64,000 nucleotides of DNA from Halomonas sp. A40-4 (GTDB lineage Bacteria; Pseudomonadota; Gammaproteobacteria; Pseudomonadales; Halomonadaceae): the NCBI RefSeq assembly GCF_015767635.1, contig NZ_CP065230.1, positions 1,922,001 to 1,986,000 of the forward strand, given 5' to 3'. The notes under the pieces were generated by a model. It was not told the origin of the DNA. It ran no database searches and saw only the letters and a list, made by a program, of their open reading frames with translations. This document shows, piece by piece, positions 9,459 through 18,682 of the stretch (within the stretch, counting starts at the first letter, position 1; every line of letters begins with the position of its first letter). Both the position numbers and the translations under genes were made by a program.

Positions 9459-10784
9459 TTACGCTAGCGACGCCGCCCACCGGCGACGTTGCCATATCCA
9501 GAAAAAAGCAGCTGAGTTAATGATGCGATACATCAACTGCATTAGCCAAATGCCGAGCAGCCCATAGCCGAGACTGACGCCAACCCACCAGGCCAGCGGT
9601 AAAAAAAGCAGCCACTGCAGGCTCAACGTCAACAGCATGACGGTTCGCTGAGCGCCCGCGCCCATCAGGGCCTGGGCGAGTACCAATGCGGCGACGTCAA
9701 TGACCATCATCAGGCCCGTTAACTGAAGCGGCAAGGTACCAAGCTTAATCAATTCCGGCGCCTTGAAAAACAGGCCAAGCAGTTTGTCCGGCATCCATAG
9801 CATGGGCAGGGCCAGTACGACCAGCAGCAGTGCAGCTACCCAGAGCGCGTCAAGACCCCAGCGGTGAGCTTCTTGCTCGGCGTCCCGCCCCAGGGCTTCA
9901 CCCACCAGGCTCATTGCGGCAACCCCTACACCCACGCCCGGCAATATCAGCAATAGCGACAGGTTGATCAGCACGTGCCCCACCGCAACACTCGCGGTGC
10001 CGAGCTGGCTCAACAGCCAGAAAAGCACGGCATAGCCAGCGGCAAACCAAAGCTGCTGGGCCGAGTGCGGCAACGCCAGCCGGGCCGTGGTTCGCAGCCC
10101 CTGTATGTCAGGTCGTAACGGGGCCCATGTCAGAGCACTGCTGTGGCGGGCGGTGATGCCTATCCAGAGCAACAGCCCCACGCCCACCGACAAGCTGGTG
10201 GCAACGCCAGCACCACTGGCGCCCAGTTCGGGAAGCCCGGCAAGGCCAAAAATCAATCCCGCGCTGAGCACCACGTTAAGCAGGTGAACCGCCACAATAA
10301 TGCGCAAATACAGGCGAGTGTACTGACGGCCATTCCAGTAACCACGAAAGCACAGGGTGAGCGCAATCGCCGCCAGCGACAGCACACGCCAGCGAAAGTA
10401 ATCAACTGCCACGTCATGAACGTCCGGCGTCGGCGAGATCCACTGCATAATCAAAGGCGCCTGCCACCATGCCAGCAGCGCCAGTAATGTGCCACTGATC
10501 AAGCCAAGCAGCAGGCCCGCCTGCAGCGGCAGGGAGAGGCCTGAATGACCCGCGCCCAGGCGCTGGGCGGTTTGGGATTGAACGCTGGAGGACAGCCCGA
10601 ACACCAGGGCGGTCATCATGAACATGGCGTAACCGCCAAGGCCAACACCCGCCAACGCCGTTTCGCCTAGACGGCCCACCAAGGCGGCATCGACCAGGTT
10701 GAGCATGCTCTGCGAGAGCATGCCCAGTATGACCGGCCAAGCCAGACGAACCACTATGCCGTGGCGGTGGGCGACGTAGGGCAC
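9459..10784 (-). CDS. MATE-family multidrug/cation efflux transporter
   Basis: A 441-residue polytopic membrane protein with about twelve hydrophobic segments in two homologous halves. The opening RLAWPVILGMLSQSMLNLVD and the following LVGRLGETALAGVG are typical of the MATE (DinF/NorM) superfamily, which exports cationic drugs or toxic metabolites using Na+ or H+ gradients. A Na+-driven mechanism would suit a halophile but is not shown by sequence. The GTG start at 10784 is two bases after the metH stop, so it is probably co-transcribed with metH and translated by coupling; the pairing has no evident functional reason. Confidence 0.9.
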   Translation of the reverse strand: MPYVAHRHGIVVRLAWPVILGMLSQSMLNLVDAALVGRLGETALAGVGLGGYAMFMMTALVFGLSSSVQSQTAQRLGAGHSGLSLPLQAGLLLGLISGTLLALLAWWQAPLIMQWISPTPDVHDVAVDYFRWRVLSLAAIALTLCFRGYWNGRQYTRLYLRIIVAVHLLNVVLSAGLIFGLAGLPELGASGAGVATSLSVGVGLLLWIGITARHSSALTWAPLRPDIQGLRTTARLALPHSAQQLWFAAGYAVLFWLLSQLGTASVAVGHVLINLSLLLILPGVGVGVAAMSLVGEALGRDAEQEAHRWGLDALWVAALLLVVLALPMLWMPDKLLGLFFKAPELIKLGTLPLQLTGLMMVIDVAALVLAQALMGAGAQRTVMLLTLSLQWLLFLPLAWWVGVSLGYGLLGIWLMQLMYRIINSAAFFWIWQRRRWAASLA

Positions 10785-10786
10785 AG

Positions 10787-13700
10787 TCAGCTCGGGTCGT
10801 AGGAAAGCACTGGTGACAGCCAGCGCTCCATTTCCTCGAGCGGCATCTGTTTACGCTCAGCCAATACCTTGACCTGGTCTTGGGTAATCTTGCCGGTTGA
10901 AAAATATTTGGACTGCGGATGCGAGAAATACCACCCTGATACCGCCGCGGCAGGCCACATGGCAAAGTTTTCGGTCAGCGCCAGTCCGGTATTGGCGGTG
11001 GCGTCAAGCAGTCTGAACAGCGTTGCCTTCTCGGTGTGGTCAGGGCAGGCCGGGTAGCCGGGGGCAGGGCGGATACCCTGGTATTTCTCGGCAATCAAGG
11101 CGTCATTATCGAGCGACTCCTCGGGCACATAGCCCCAGAACTCCTTGCGCACACGTTCGTGCATGCGCTCGGCAAAGGCTTCCGCCAACCGGTCCGTCAG
11201 GGCCTGAACCATGATGGCGTTATAGTCGTCCCCCGCCGCTTCATATTCTTTGGCCAGTTCATCGACCCCGTGCCCGGTGGTCACTGCAAAGCCACCAATC
11301 CAGTCCGCTTTGCCGCTGTCCTTGGGGGCGATGAAATCCGCCAGGCTGTAACAGATGCCGTCGCGCCCTTTGGTGGTCTGCTGACGTATATGGTGAAGTC
11401 GTTCGACGACATCGGTACGGGATTCATCGGCGTAGACTTCAATGACGTCGTCGTCGACAGTATTTGCCGGCCAGAAGCCAATCACGCCCCGTGCCTGGAC
11501 GCGCTTTTCATCAAGCAGCTTGCGCAGCATCACCTTGGCATCTTCAAACAGGTTGCGGGCGGCTTCACCGACCACCTTGTCATCCAGAATCTTGGGGAAC
11601 TTCCCTGCCAACTGCCAGCTCATGAAGAAGGGTGTCCAGTCGATCCGCTCGACGAGTTCATCAAGCGGGTAATTATCGAAGGTTTGTAGCCCCAGTTGAT
11701 GAGGTTTGCCCGGTGTGTAGCTGGCCCAGTCGGTCCGGAAACGCCGCTTACGCGCCTGGGTGTAGTCAAGGTCGGCGGCTTTGGGGCGACGCTTGGCATT
11801 GCGTTCACGAACCTTTTCGTACTCTTCGCGTATTTCGGCGATGTAGGGCGTCTTGAGGGACGGGGTAAGCAACCGGCTGGCCACCCCAACGGCCCGGGAC
11901 GCATCGGTCACATAAATCACCGGATGGTCATACTGGGGTTCGATTTTAACCGCCGTATGCGCTTTCGAGGTCGTTGCACCGCCAATCAGCAGTGGCAGGT
12001 CCATGCCGCGACGCTTCATTTCCTTGGCGACGTGAACCATTTCATCCAGGGACGGCGTGATCAAACCGGACAGCCCGATGATATCGGCGTTGTGATCCTT
12101 GGCGGCCTGGAGGATTTTCTCGGTGGGCACCATTACGCCAAGGTCAATAACCTCGTAGTTGTTGCACTGTAGCACCACGCCGACGATATTCTTGCCGATA
12201 TCGTGGACGTCGCCCTTGACCGTCGCCATGACAATCTTGCCCTTGGCCTGGGTGTCAGCGCTTTTTTCGGCCTCGATATAGGGAATCAGATAGGCGACGG
12301 CCTGCTTCATGACGCGAGCGGATTTGACCACCTGGGGCAGGAACATCTTACCCGCGCCAAACAGGTCGCCGACCACGTTCATGCCGTCCATCAATGGCCC
12401 TTCAATGACCTCGATGGGGCGTTCCGCCTCGGCGCGTGCCAGTTCGGTATCGTCTTCGATATGCGCTGTGATGCCTTTGACAAGGGCATGTTCGATACGC
12501 TTGTTGACCGGCCAGCTGCGCCATTCCAGGTCTTCTTTTTTCGCCGCGCCGCTGCCATCGCCTTTATAGTTATCGGCAATATCGAGCAGACGCTCGGTAC
12601 CGTCGCTGCGACGGTTGAGCACCACGTCTTCCACGGCGTCGCGCAGTTCGGTCGGCAGATCGTCGTAAACGGCCAACTGACCGGCATTGACGATCCCCAT
12701 GGTGAGCCCCGCACGAATGGCGTGGTACAGAAAGACCGAGTGAATCGCTTCGCGTACCGGATTATTACCCCGGAACGAGAAGGAGACGTTGGAAACGCCC
12801 CCGGACAGCATTGCATGGGGCAGGTGTTCGCGAATCCACTGGGATGCCTCGATGAAATCAACGGCGTAGTTGTTATGCTCTTCGATACCCGTGGCAATGG
12901 CGAAAATGTTGGGGTCGAAAATGATATCTTCCGCCGGGAAACCGATTTCATCCACCAGCAGGCGGTAGGCGCGCTCACAAATCTCGGTCTTGCGGGCGAA
13001 GGTATCAGCCTGGCCTTCCTCGTCGAACGCCATCACGACGATGGCGGCCCCGTAGCGCCGGCATTTGGTCGCCTGCTCGCGGAAAGCTTCTTCGCCTTCC
13101 TTGAGGGATATGGAGTTGACCACGGCCTTGCCCTGCACGCACTGAAGGCCGGCTTCGATGATTTCCCATTTGGACGAGTCGATCATGATAGGCACACGGG
13201 CGATGTCGGGCTCGCCGGCGATCAGGTTCAGAAAGCGCACCATGGCTTCCTGAGACTCCAGCATGCCCTCATCCATGTTGATATCGATGATCTGGGCGCC
13301 GTTTTCCACCTGCTCCAGCGCGACTTCCAGCGCGGTGGTGAAATCTTCTTCCACGATCAGTCGCTTGAAGCGCGCCGAGCCGGTCACATTGGTGCGCTCG
13401 CCGACATTCACAAACAGCGAGTCGGCCTCGATGTTGAACGGTTCAAGTCCCGATAACCGGCATGCGCGCGAACGCTCTGGCACCTCCCGGGGCGCCAAAC
13501 CGTGAACGGCTTCGGCAATGGCGCGGATGTGTTCCGGCGTCGAGCCGCAACAGCCGCCGATAATGTTGACCAGGCCGCTCTGTGCAAACTCGCCGACGAT
13601 GGCCGCCATTTCTTCAGGCGTTTGGTCGTATTCGCCAAATTCGTTGGGCAGGCCCGCGTTGGGGTGGGCCGATACAAAGGTGTCGGCCTTGGTGGAAAGC

Positions 13701-14482
13701 TCTTCGACGTACTGGCGTAATTCCTCGGCACCCAACGCGCAGTTTAGGCCCACGGAAAACGGCTCGGCATGGCGAATCGAATTCCAGAAAGCTTCCGTGG
13801 TTTGCCCCGACAGCGTCCGCCCGGAAGCATCGGTGATGGTGCCGGAAATCATCACTGGCAACCGCTTACCAAGGGACTCGAACAGTTCATCAAGGGCGTA
13901 GATCGCGGCCTTGGCATTCAGCGTATCGAAGATGGTCTCGATCATGATCAGATCGGCGCCGCCTTCGATCAGCGACTTGGCTGCTTCAAGGTAATTGTCG
14001 CGCAGCTCATTAAATGTGACGTTACGCTTGGCAGGGTCGTTGACATCCGGCGACAGCGACGCGGTTCGCGAGGTAGGGCCCAGCACACCCGCCACATATC
14101 GCGGTACGCCGGTCTCTTCGGCAACGGCGTCACACACTTCCCGGGCCAGCCGTGCCGATTCCCGATTCAGCTCCGGCACAATATCTTCCATGCCATAGTC
14201 AGCCTGGGAGAGGCGCGTGCTGTTGAAAGTGTTGGTTTCAATAATATCGGCACCGGCCTCGAGATAATCGCGGTGAATGCGGGTCACCACGTCGGGGCAG
14301 GTCAGCGCCAGCAAGTCATTGTTGCCTTTCAGGTCCGACGGCCAGTCACTGAAACGCTGGCCACGAAACTCCTCCTCGCTCAGCTCGGCATTCTGCAACA
14401 TGGTCCCCATGCCGCCATCCAGGATATGGATACGTTGATTCAGGCGTTGGGAGAGGGTGGCAATCAAATCACTAGCAGCCAT
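10787..14482 (-). CDS. metH: Cobalamin-dependent methionine synthase
   Basis: A 1231-residue four-module enzyme transferring the methyl group of methyltetrahydrofolate through cobalamin to homocysteine. In order: homocysteine domain with zinc cysteines in GLNCALG and GGCCGS; pterin domain ([17 protein letters not shown] onward); cobalamin domain with the axial-histidine motif DVHDIGKN and the [14 protein letters not shown] stretch; and the AdoMet activation domain ending at the C terminus ([15 protein letters not shown]). Length equals that of the E. coli enzyme to within a few residues. The gap upstream to nfuA (272 bases) shows no cobalamin-riboswitch-like structure that I can recognise. 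Cells using it need B12 uptake or synthesis; no such gene is in this window. Confidence 0.98.
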   Translation of the reverse strand: MAASDLIATLSQRLNQRIHILDGGMGTMLQNAELSEEEFRGQRFSDWPSDLKGNNDLLALTCPDVVTRIHRDYLEAGADIIETNTFNSTRLSQADYGMEDIVPELNRESARLAREVCDAVAEETGVPRYVAGVLGPTSRTASLSPDVNDPAKRNVTFNELRDNYLEAAKSLIEGGADLIMIETIFDTLNAKAAIYALDELFESLGKRLPVMISGTITDASGRTLSGQTTEAFWNSIRHAEPFSVGLNCALGAEELRQYVEELSTKADTFVSAHPNAGLPNEFGEYDQTPEEMAAIVGEFAQSGLVNIIGGCCGSTPEHIRAIAEAVHGLAPREVPERSRACRLSGLEPFNIEADSLFVNVGERTNVTGSARFKRLIVEEDFTTALEVALEQVENGAQIIDINMDEGMLESQEAMVRFLNLIAGEPDIARVPIMIDSSKWEIIEAGLQCVQGKAVVNSISLKEGEEAFREQATKCRRYGAAIVVMAFDEEGQADTFARKTEICERAYRLLVDEIGFPAEDIIFDPNIFAIATGIEEHNNYAVDFIEASQWIREHLPHAMLSGGVSNVSFSFRGNNPVREAIHSVFLYHAIRAGLTMGIVNAGQLAVYDDLPTELRDAVEDVVLNRRSDGTERLLDIADNYKGDGSGAAKKEDLEWRSWPVNKRIEHALVKGITAHIEDDTELARAEAERPIEVIEGPLMDGMNVVGDLFGAGKMFLPQVVKSARVMKQAVAYLIPYIEAEKSADTQAKGKIVMATVKGDVHDIGKNIVGVVLQCNNYEVIDLGVMVPTEKILQAAKDHNADIIGLSGLITPSLDEMVHVAKEMKRRGMDLPLLIGGATTSKAHTAVKIEPQYDHPVIYVTDASRAVGVASRLLTPSLKTPYIAEIREEYEKVRERNAKRRPKAADLDYTQARKRRFRTDWASYTPGKPHQLGLQTFDNYPLDELVERIDWTPFFMSWQLAGKFPKILDDKVVGEAARNLFEDAKVMLRKLLDEKRVQARGVIGFWPANTVDDDVIEVYADESRTDVVERLHHIRQQTTKGRDGICYSLADFIAPKDSGKADWIGGFAVTTGHGVDELAKEYEAAGDDYNAIMVQALTDRLAEAFAERMHERVRKEFWGYVPEESLDNDALIAEKYQGIRPAPGYPACPDHTEKATLFRLLDATANTGLALTENFAMWPAAAVSGWYFSHPQSKYFSTGKITQDQVKVLAERKQMPLEEMERWLSPVLSYDPS

Positions 14483-14598
14483 GGCAGGGGGATGTCTCCA
14501 GCGTCACAGTCAAAAAAGGTTTTTTTATCGTCGGCAATCGCCGTTCAAATGAACCAACGGCGCACTATGATAACAAAGGGTTCCAGGCGGGGCAGCAA

Positions 14599-14638
14599 TG
14601 TATTGTTTATGAATGCCATAGGCCCCATTAACAATACA
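14599..14638. repeat. Inverted repeat in the metH-nfuA divergent region
   Basis: TGTATTGTT at 14599-14607 is perfectly repeated in inverse as AACAATACA at 14630-14638, separated by 22 bases. It lies about 120 bases before the nfuA start and about the same from metH. It may be a regulator site, but the long spacer makes chance plausible. Confidence 0.3.
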
Positions 14639-14754
14639 CCGGAAATAGCCTAGTAAAACAGTCGGGATTGTGTCGGCGCGCTGTTTTGCTTACCATAGAC
14701 ACAAAATGACATGTGAAGTGGCCTCGCCACTGCCACGGGAGGAAAACAACCCTC

Positions 14755-15378
14755 ATGACCACGACAGCAGAAGCCGATACCAACGTCGATACCCAAGGTA
14801 TTGATATCACGAACAGTGCGCAGGATTACTTGGCGGAATTGCTGGAAAAGCAAAACGTCGAAGGCATCGCCGTGCGCATTTTCATCACCCAGCCAGGTAC
14901 ACCTTACGCCGAAACGTGTCTGGCCTATTGTCGCCCGGGCGAAGAAGAGCCGACTGACGAAAAGCTTGAGCTCGAAAAAATCAATGTGTTTCTCGACAAG
15001 AACAGCTTGGCGTTCCTTGAAGAAGCCGTGGTCGACTTTAACGCCGACCGCATGGGCGGTCAGCTGACCATCAAGGCCCCAAACGCCAAAATGCCCAAGG
15101 TCAACGCGGACAGCCCACTTGAAGACCGCGTCAACTATGTTCTGTACAGCGAGATCAACCCAGGTCTGGCCTCTCACGGCGGAGAAGTCAAGCTGGTCGA
15201 ACTGACCGAGCAGAACATGGCGGTGCTGGCCTTCGGCGGTGGTTGCCAGGGGTGTGCGGCCGTTGACCTGACCCTCAAGGACGGCGTCGAAAAAACGCTT
15301 ATGGAACGTATTCCCGAGCTTGGCGGCATTCGTGATGTGACCGACCATTCGGACACCACCAACGCTTACTACCGGTAA
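14755..15378 (+). CDS. nfuA: Fe/S biogenesis protein NfuA
   Basis: A 207-residue protein with an N-terminal degenerate A-type (HesB/IscA-like) domain and a C-terminal Nfu domain. The Nfu CxxC is at residues 164-167 ([11 protein letters not shown]); a pair of such cysteines from two subunits holds a transferable 4Fe-4S cluster. It delivers clusters to apo-proteins under iron or oxidative stress. I chose the ATG at 14755, after GGGAGG; the frame continues upstream to 14713 without a good ribosome site. Divergent from metH and followed by a hairpin terminator. Confidence 0.95.
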   Translation: MTTTAEADTNVDTQGIDITNSAQDYLAELLEKQNVEGIAVRIFITQPGTPYAETCLAYCRPGEEEPTDEKLELEKINVFLDKNSLAFLEEAVVDFNADRMGGQLTIKAPNAKMPKVNADSPLEDRVNYVLYSEINPGLASHGGEVKLVELTEQNMAVLAFGGGCQGCAAVDLTLKDGVEKTLMERIPELGGIRDVTDHSDTTNAYYR

Positions 15379-15403
15379 GCGATAGCGTCCCAACAGCATT
15401 ATG

Positions 15404-15425
15404 ATGCCCAGCACCCGCTGGGCAT
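15404..15425. terminator. Hairpin terminator between nfuA and the KfrA-like gene
   Basis: A perfect nine-base-pair stem, ATGCCCAGC (15404-15412) and GCTGGGCAT (15417-15425), with loop ACCC. It is followed on the plus strand by TATCGTTT, a modest T-run, and sits between converging genes. Confidence 0.7.
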
Positions 15426-15458
15426 TATCGTTTAAGAGTGCCCGTTGATGCTAGCCGT

Positions 15459-16505
15459 CTACTCAAGGCTATCTTTATCTTCGCGCTCACTCTCCTGATC
15501 ACGCGACAGTGATGTCGGCAGGTCGGTTAACTGTCGCTGCATGGCGTCCATTCTTGACCAAAGCTGCTCCTGCCAGGCCTTTTCGCGAGCGTCATGCTGC
15601 CGCGCTTCTTCGGCTAATGCCGATTCTGCATCGTCGAGTTTCTTGATCGCCTCTTGGTAGCGTTGCTCCAGCGCATTCAGCGCTGCCTGAAGCTGCTGTT
15701 GAGCTTGCTGCTCGGCATGCGCCTCCAACTGATACTGATAGATTGATTTTTCCAGCGTTTTAACCTCTTGGGCCAGTTTCTCGTTGCGTTTATCAGCCTG
15801 TTTCAGCCGCTGCTGGTAGGCGCTTTCTTCCTGTGCCCGCTCCTGTCGGGCGCTGTCCAGCAAGCTCATTAGGCGATCTTCGGCGGCTTCATGGCGCTGC
15901 TCTTCCTGAGTCAGGCGCGCCTGCCATTCGGCTTGCTGTTGGCTGAGCTGATCGGCATGTTGCGCCTGATGCTCACCCAACTGTTGCTGGGCTCGCTCAT
16001 AGGCGGACTGCCACTTGGCCACCTCTTCACGTGCCTCTCTTGCTTGAGTCCGCCACTGGGCTTCATCGGCTTGGCTGGCCGCCAGGTCTCGACTAAGCCC
16101 CTCGACGCGCGTTTCTGTATGACGCAGATGTTCCGCCAGGGCGCTTTCACGCTGCTCCGCATTGGCGGCCCGCTGGTCGGCGTCGTTGGCTTCAAGCTTT
16201 GCAGTCTCAACCTGGCGGTCGGCTTCTTCACGGTAATGGCATAACGCATCGTGCGCCGCCTCCCTGGCTTCCTTCCATAGTTCACTGGCAACGCTGACCA
16301 CTGCCTCAGGCAACCCTTTGGGCGGTGGTACGTCACGGTTGTGCTCACGCTCAAGACGCCACTGGCGGAAATGTTCACTGATGGTGGTGAAGCTACCCGT
16401 ACCGAGCACTTCACGAATGCGCTGCACGCTGGGCGTATCGCCTCGGCTGAGCAACGTATCGATGGCCTGCTGTACATCTTGATATTGAACGCCGCTGCGT
16501 GCCAT
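15459..16505 (-). CDS. KfrA-like DNA-binding protein with long coiled coil
   Basis: A 348-residue protein. Residues 1-60 (VQQAIDTLLSRGDTPSVQRIREVLGTG then FTTISEHFRQWR) match the KfrA_N helix-turn-helix domain known from plasmid KfrA proteins, which bind their own promoter and form filaments. The rest, roughly 75-330, is almost uninterrupted charged heptad repeat rich in Q, E, A and R, hence coiled coil, ending in an acidic tail. The start has AAGGAG seven bases upstream. It is divergent from a tyrosine recombinase, and the shared region carries a promoter for this gene plus two symmetric sites. Autoregulation or DNA organisation is the likely role, by analogy with KfrA; whether it acts with the recombinase is unknown. 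Confidence 0.8.
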   Translation of the reverse strand: MARSGVQYQDVQQAIDTLLSRGDTPSVQRIREVLGTGSFTTISEHFRQWRLEREHNRDVPPPKGLPEAVVSVASELWKEAREAAHDALCHYREEADRQVETAKLEANDADQRAANAEQRESALAEHLRHTETRVEGLSRDLAASQADEAQWRTQAREAREEVAKWQSAYERAQQQLGEHQAQHADQLSQQQAEWQARLTQEEQRHEAAEDRLMSLLDSARQERAQEESAYQQRLKQADKRNEKLAQEVKTLEKSIYQYQLEAHAEQQAQQQLQAALNALEQRYQEAIKKLDDAESALAEEARQHDAREKAWQEQLWSRMDAMQRQLTDLPTSLSRDQESEREDKDSLE

Positions 16506-16537
16506 TTGCGAGCTCCTTATTGGGGTTAGTGGCCGTC

Positions 16538-16566
16538 ATTATCCCGCCCCGGGTCATACAAGGCAA
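16538..16566 (-). promoter_or_regulatory. Putative sigma-70 promoter of the KfrA-like gene
   Basis: On the minus strand a -35 TTGCCT (16561-16566) and a -10 GATAAT (16538-16543) are 17 bases apart. A start near 16531 would give a leader of about 25 bases. A 14-base palindrome abuts the -35 element. Confidence 0.6.
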
Positions 16567-16579
16567 TATTACGTAATAT
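16566..16579. repeat. 14-bp perfect palindrome next to the KfrA-like promoter
   Basis: ATATTACGTAATAT reads identically on both strands and shares one base with the predicted -35 hexamer. Its placement fits an operator for the KfrA-like protein or another dimeric regulator. Confidence 0.5.
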
Positions 16580-16611
16580 GTAAAGTGTAATTTATTTATT
16601 TTAAATGGGTA

Positions 16612-16643
16612 AAATTCAAGATTACCCGTATAATCTTGAATTT
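16612..16643. repeat. Inverted repeat with 13-bp arms and 6-bp spacer
   Basis: AAATTCAAGATTA (16612-16624) and TAATCTTGAATTT (16631-16643) are perfect inverse copies around the spacer CCCGTA. The inner 11-6-11 geometry equals that of Xer/dif-type core sites, and the recombinase gene starts 97 bases to the right. The plus strand also carries TATAAT at 16629-16634, across spacer and right arm, so an operator over the recombinase promoter is the alternative reading. Confidence 0.6.
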
Positions 16644-16740
16644 ATAAGGTATAAAAGGCAGACTTGGCGCACCCGTTAGCAACTGGGCCGAATAAGAAGG
16701 GAAGAGGGACGATTAGGGTGAGAGAGGAGCAGGGTCGCCA

Positions 16741-17898
16741 ATGGAAACGCGAGATAATACAGCTATCGCCAACCCGATATCGCCGCTGGAAAACCTCAGC
16801 GGTTCGCCGGTTTTGCCACACATTACCGCCAACACGGATGTGGAAGCGGTGGCGGCGTGGCTCGCCGAGTACCAGGACAGCCCGCAAACCTGGAAGTGCT
16901 ATCGTCGGGAAGCCGAGCGCTTGCTGCTGTGGCTCAAGGCCCAGAATTTGACGCTTGGCCAGGTAAACCGTGACGTGCTGCGTCACTTCGAGAACTTCCT
17001 GGCCGATCCGCAGCCAAGCGCGCAGTGGGCGGGGCCTACCAAGCCCCGTCATCACCCGCAATGGCGCCCGTTTCGAGGTGGTCTTTCCCCGGCCAGTCGC
17101 CGGCAAAGCCTGATCATTCTGCAGGGGTTATTCAGTTGGCTGGTAGAAGCAGGCTGGGTGCGCCATAACCCATTTCGCCTGATGCGCGATAAATCGCGTC
17201 GCTTGAACAACCAGTCGCCGCGGATTGAGCGCTATCTGGAGCGCGAGCTATGGGGGTGGCTCTGGCAGTGGCTTAACCAGCCAGCGGGGAAGGGCGAACG
17301 CGACCGTTACGAAATGGCCAGGCGACGTTTTATCTTTGGTTTTGCGTACCTGCTGGCTCCCCGCGTGAGTGAAATGGCCGATGCCCGTATGGGCGATTTT
17401 CATCAAAGCGAGGGCCGTTGGTGGTGGTCCGTCGTTGGCAAGGGCAATAAGGTCGCCCATATTCCGCTACCCGCTGACATGCTGGAATGCCTGGCTGAAT
17501 GGCGACAAACCCTGGGACTCGCTACCACGCCACCCCATCACGACGATACGCCGGTACTTCGCGCTTTGGACAAGAAGCGGGGGATTGGTCATAACCAGCT
17601 CTACCGTCTGATACGTGAGACTTTCAACGAAGCGGCCAACGCGCTGGAAGCGGCTGAAGGAAGCCCTGCTAATATCGCGGCGTTGCGTCGCGCAACCCCC
17701 CACTGGTTGCGCCATACGTCCATTACCCATCAAGCCCAGGCAGGCATCAGCCTGCGGCATCTGGCCGACAGTGCTCGCCACTCGCGCCTGGATACCACGG
17801 CGCGCTATCTGCACAATGAGGCTATCGAGTGGCACCAGCAACAGCAGCGCCATCAGATTGAGCCGAGAGTCACCCAAGACGACGCTGAGACGTTATAA
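16741..17898 (+). CDS. Tyrosine site-specific recombinase (phage-integrase family)
   Basis: A 385-residue recombinase with an N-terminal SAM-like core-binding domain (about 35-150) and a C-terminal catalytic domain. All catalytic positions are visible: R208 in APRVSE, lysine in the GKGNK turn (235-237), H321 and R324 in HWLRHT, H347 in ARHSRL, and the nucleophile Y356 in TTARYLH. It is longer than XerC/XerD (about 300) because of an N-terminal extension and an insert near residues 95-115, so it is probably not the housekeeping Xer protein. The start follows GAGAGGAG. No phage genes, excisionase or tRNA attachment site surround it, and base composition looks like that of its neighbours, suggesting a resident gene rather than a recent island. 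Confidence 0.85.
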   Translation: METRDNTAIANPISPLENLSGSPVLPHITANTDVEAVAAWLAEYQDSPQTWKCYRREAERLLLWLKAQNLTLGQVNRDVLRHFENFLADPQPSAQWAGPTKPRHHPQWRPFRGGLSPASRRQSLIILQGLFSWLVEAGWVRHNPFRLMRDKSRRLNNQSPRIERYLERELWGWLWQWLNQPAGKGERDRYEMARRRFIFGFAYLLAPRVSEMADARMGDFHQSEGRWWWSVVGKGNKVAHIPLPADMLECLAEWRQTLGLATTPPHHDDTPVLRALDKKRGIGHNQLYRLIRETFNEAANALEAAEGSPANIAALRRATPHWLRHTSITHQAQAGISLRHLADSARHSRLDTTARYLHNEAIEWHQQQQRHQIEPRVTQDDAETL

Positions 17899-17936
17899 TG
17901 GGCGGCATACGTGACACCAACGCTAAAGGAATCACC

Positions 17937-18356
17937 ATGAGCACGTCCGGTGCCGAGTTAGCCCAGCAGGAACTGATCGAAGAGTTCGACATGTTTGATA
18001 ACTGGATGGACCGTTATCAATACATCATTGATATGGGCAAGCAGCTCCCCCATTACCCAGACGAGTGGAAAACTGACGAGTATAAAATTCAGGGGTGTCA
18101 GTCGAACGTGTGGATGCACCATGAACAGCAAGACGACAAGCTGATCTTCAAGGCGACCTCTGATGCGGCGATAGTCTCGGGCTTGATTGCCGTGCTGCTG
18201 CGTATTTACAGCGAAAGAACCGCTGCCGAGGTGAGCGTCACAGAGCCGCATTTCATGACGGATCTGGGCCTGGACAAGCACCTGTCGCCAACGCGTAGTA
18301 ACGGCTTGCATGCCATGTTGGAGCGCATTTACCAGGTTGCCCGGCAGAGCGCTTAA
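17937..18356 (+). CDS. sufE: SufE/CsdE-family cysteine desulfurase partner
   Basis: A 139-residue sulfur acceptor. The active cysteine lies in [10 protein letters not shown] near residue 59, the hallmark of SufE/CsdE, and the pattern [16 protein letters not shown] before it is also typical. It takes persulfide from a SufS-type cysteine desulfurase and stimulates it for Fe-S cluster or other sulfur delivery. No suf genes are adjacent, so it could be CsdE rather than SufE. The ATG at 17937 has TAAAGGA upstream. It begins 38 bases after the recombinase, and its stop overlaps the stop of yidD on the other strand. Confidence 0.9.
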   Translation: MSTSGAELAQQELIEEFDMFDNWMDRYQYIIDMGKQLPHYPDEWKTDEYKIQGCQSNVWMHHEQQDDKLIFKATSDAAIVSGLIAVLLRIYSERTAAEVSVTEPHFMTDLGLDKHLSPTRSNGLHAMLERIYQVARQSA

Positions 18357-18682
18357 TCACGCCGGGAGTGATGGTGACCATCGGTGTGAGCGTGTTCCTC
18401 GTCTTCCCGGCACAAGGCTTCGCTGCGCCCGCCGGGTACGGGGTCCATCCCGCCGTTGCTTCCCGGGTGGCATTTCAGAATACGCTTCATCGCCATCCAG
18501 CTACCTTTGAACGGCCCGTGTACCTGAATGGCTTCAATGGTATAAGACGAACAGCTTGGCCAAAAACGACAGCGCGGGCCGAGCAGGGGGCTTAACGTAT
18601 ATTGATAAGTGCGCACCATGACAACCAGGCAATGACCGACCAGCCAACGAACGGCACTAACCAGTGCGCGCCAAGCCGTCAT
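18353..18682 (-). CDS. yidD: YidD, membrane protein insertion efficiency factor
   Basis: A 109-residue protein with the YidD signature [21 protein letters not shown], then [24 protein letters not shown] and DPVPG. YidD is a small membrane-associated helper encoded usually within rpmH-rnpA-yidD-yidC. Here it is away from that locus and overlaps hisI by four bases (ATGA at 18679-18682). After the conserved core the protein carries an acidic, histidine-rich tail ([13 protein letters not shown]) not usual for the family. The presence of hisI and zur upstream hints that this tail may relate to zinc, which is inference only. Confidence 0.92.
   Translation of the reverse strand: MTAWRALVSAVRWLVGHCLVVMVRTYQYTLSPLLGPRCRFWPSCSSYTIEAIQVHGPFKGSWMAMKRILKCHPGSNGGMDPVPGGRSEALCREDEEHAHTDGHHHSRRD

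Noticed and set aside
14511-14530. A-run followed by T-run as a terminator
   Set aside because: The A6-GG-T7 tract has no GC stem and lies upstream of both divergent genes, where no terminator is expected.
12203-14653. Long plus-strand open frames (417 and 294 codons) opposite metH
   Set aside because: They are antisense to a full-length, highly conserved metH, have no ribosome sites or family motifs, and follow from codon bias at high G+C.
14483-14754. Cobalamin or SAM riboswitch upstream of metH
   Set aside because: I could not find the B12-box or SAM-type conserved stems; the region looks like a plain divergent promoter region.
14650-15414. Minus-strand frame of 254 codons covering nfuA
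   Set aside because: nfuA is intact with its CxxC; the antisense frame also crosses the terminator hairpin.
15459-18356. Prophage or integrative element signalled by the recombinase
   Set aside because: No excisionase, phage or conjugation genes, no tRNA, and no direct-repeat ends were found; neighbouring genes are ordinary chromosomal ones.
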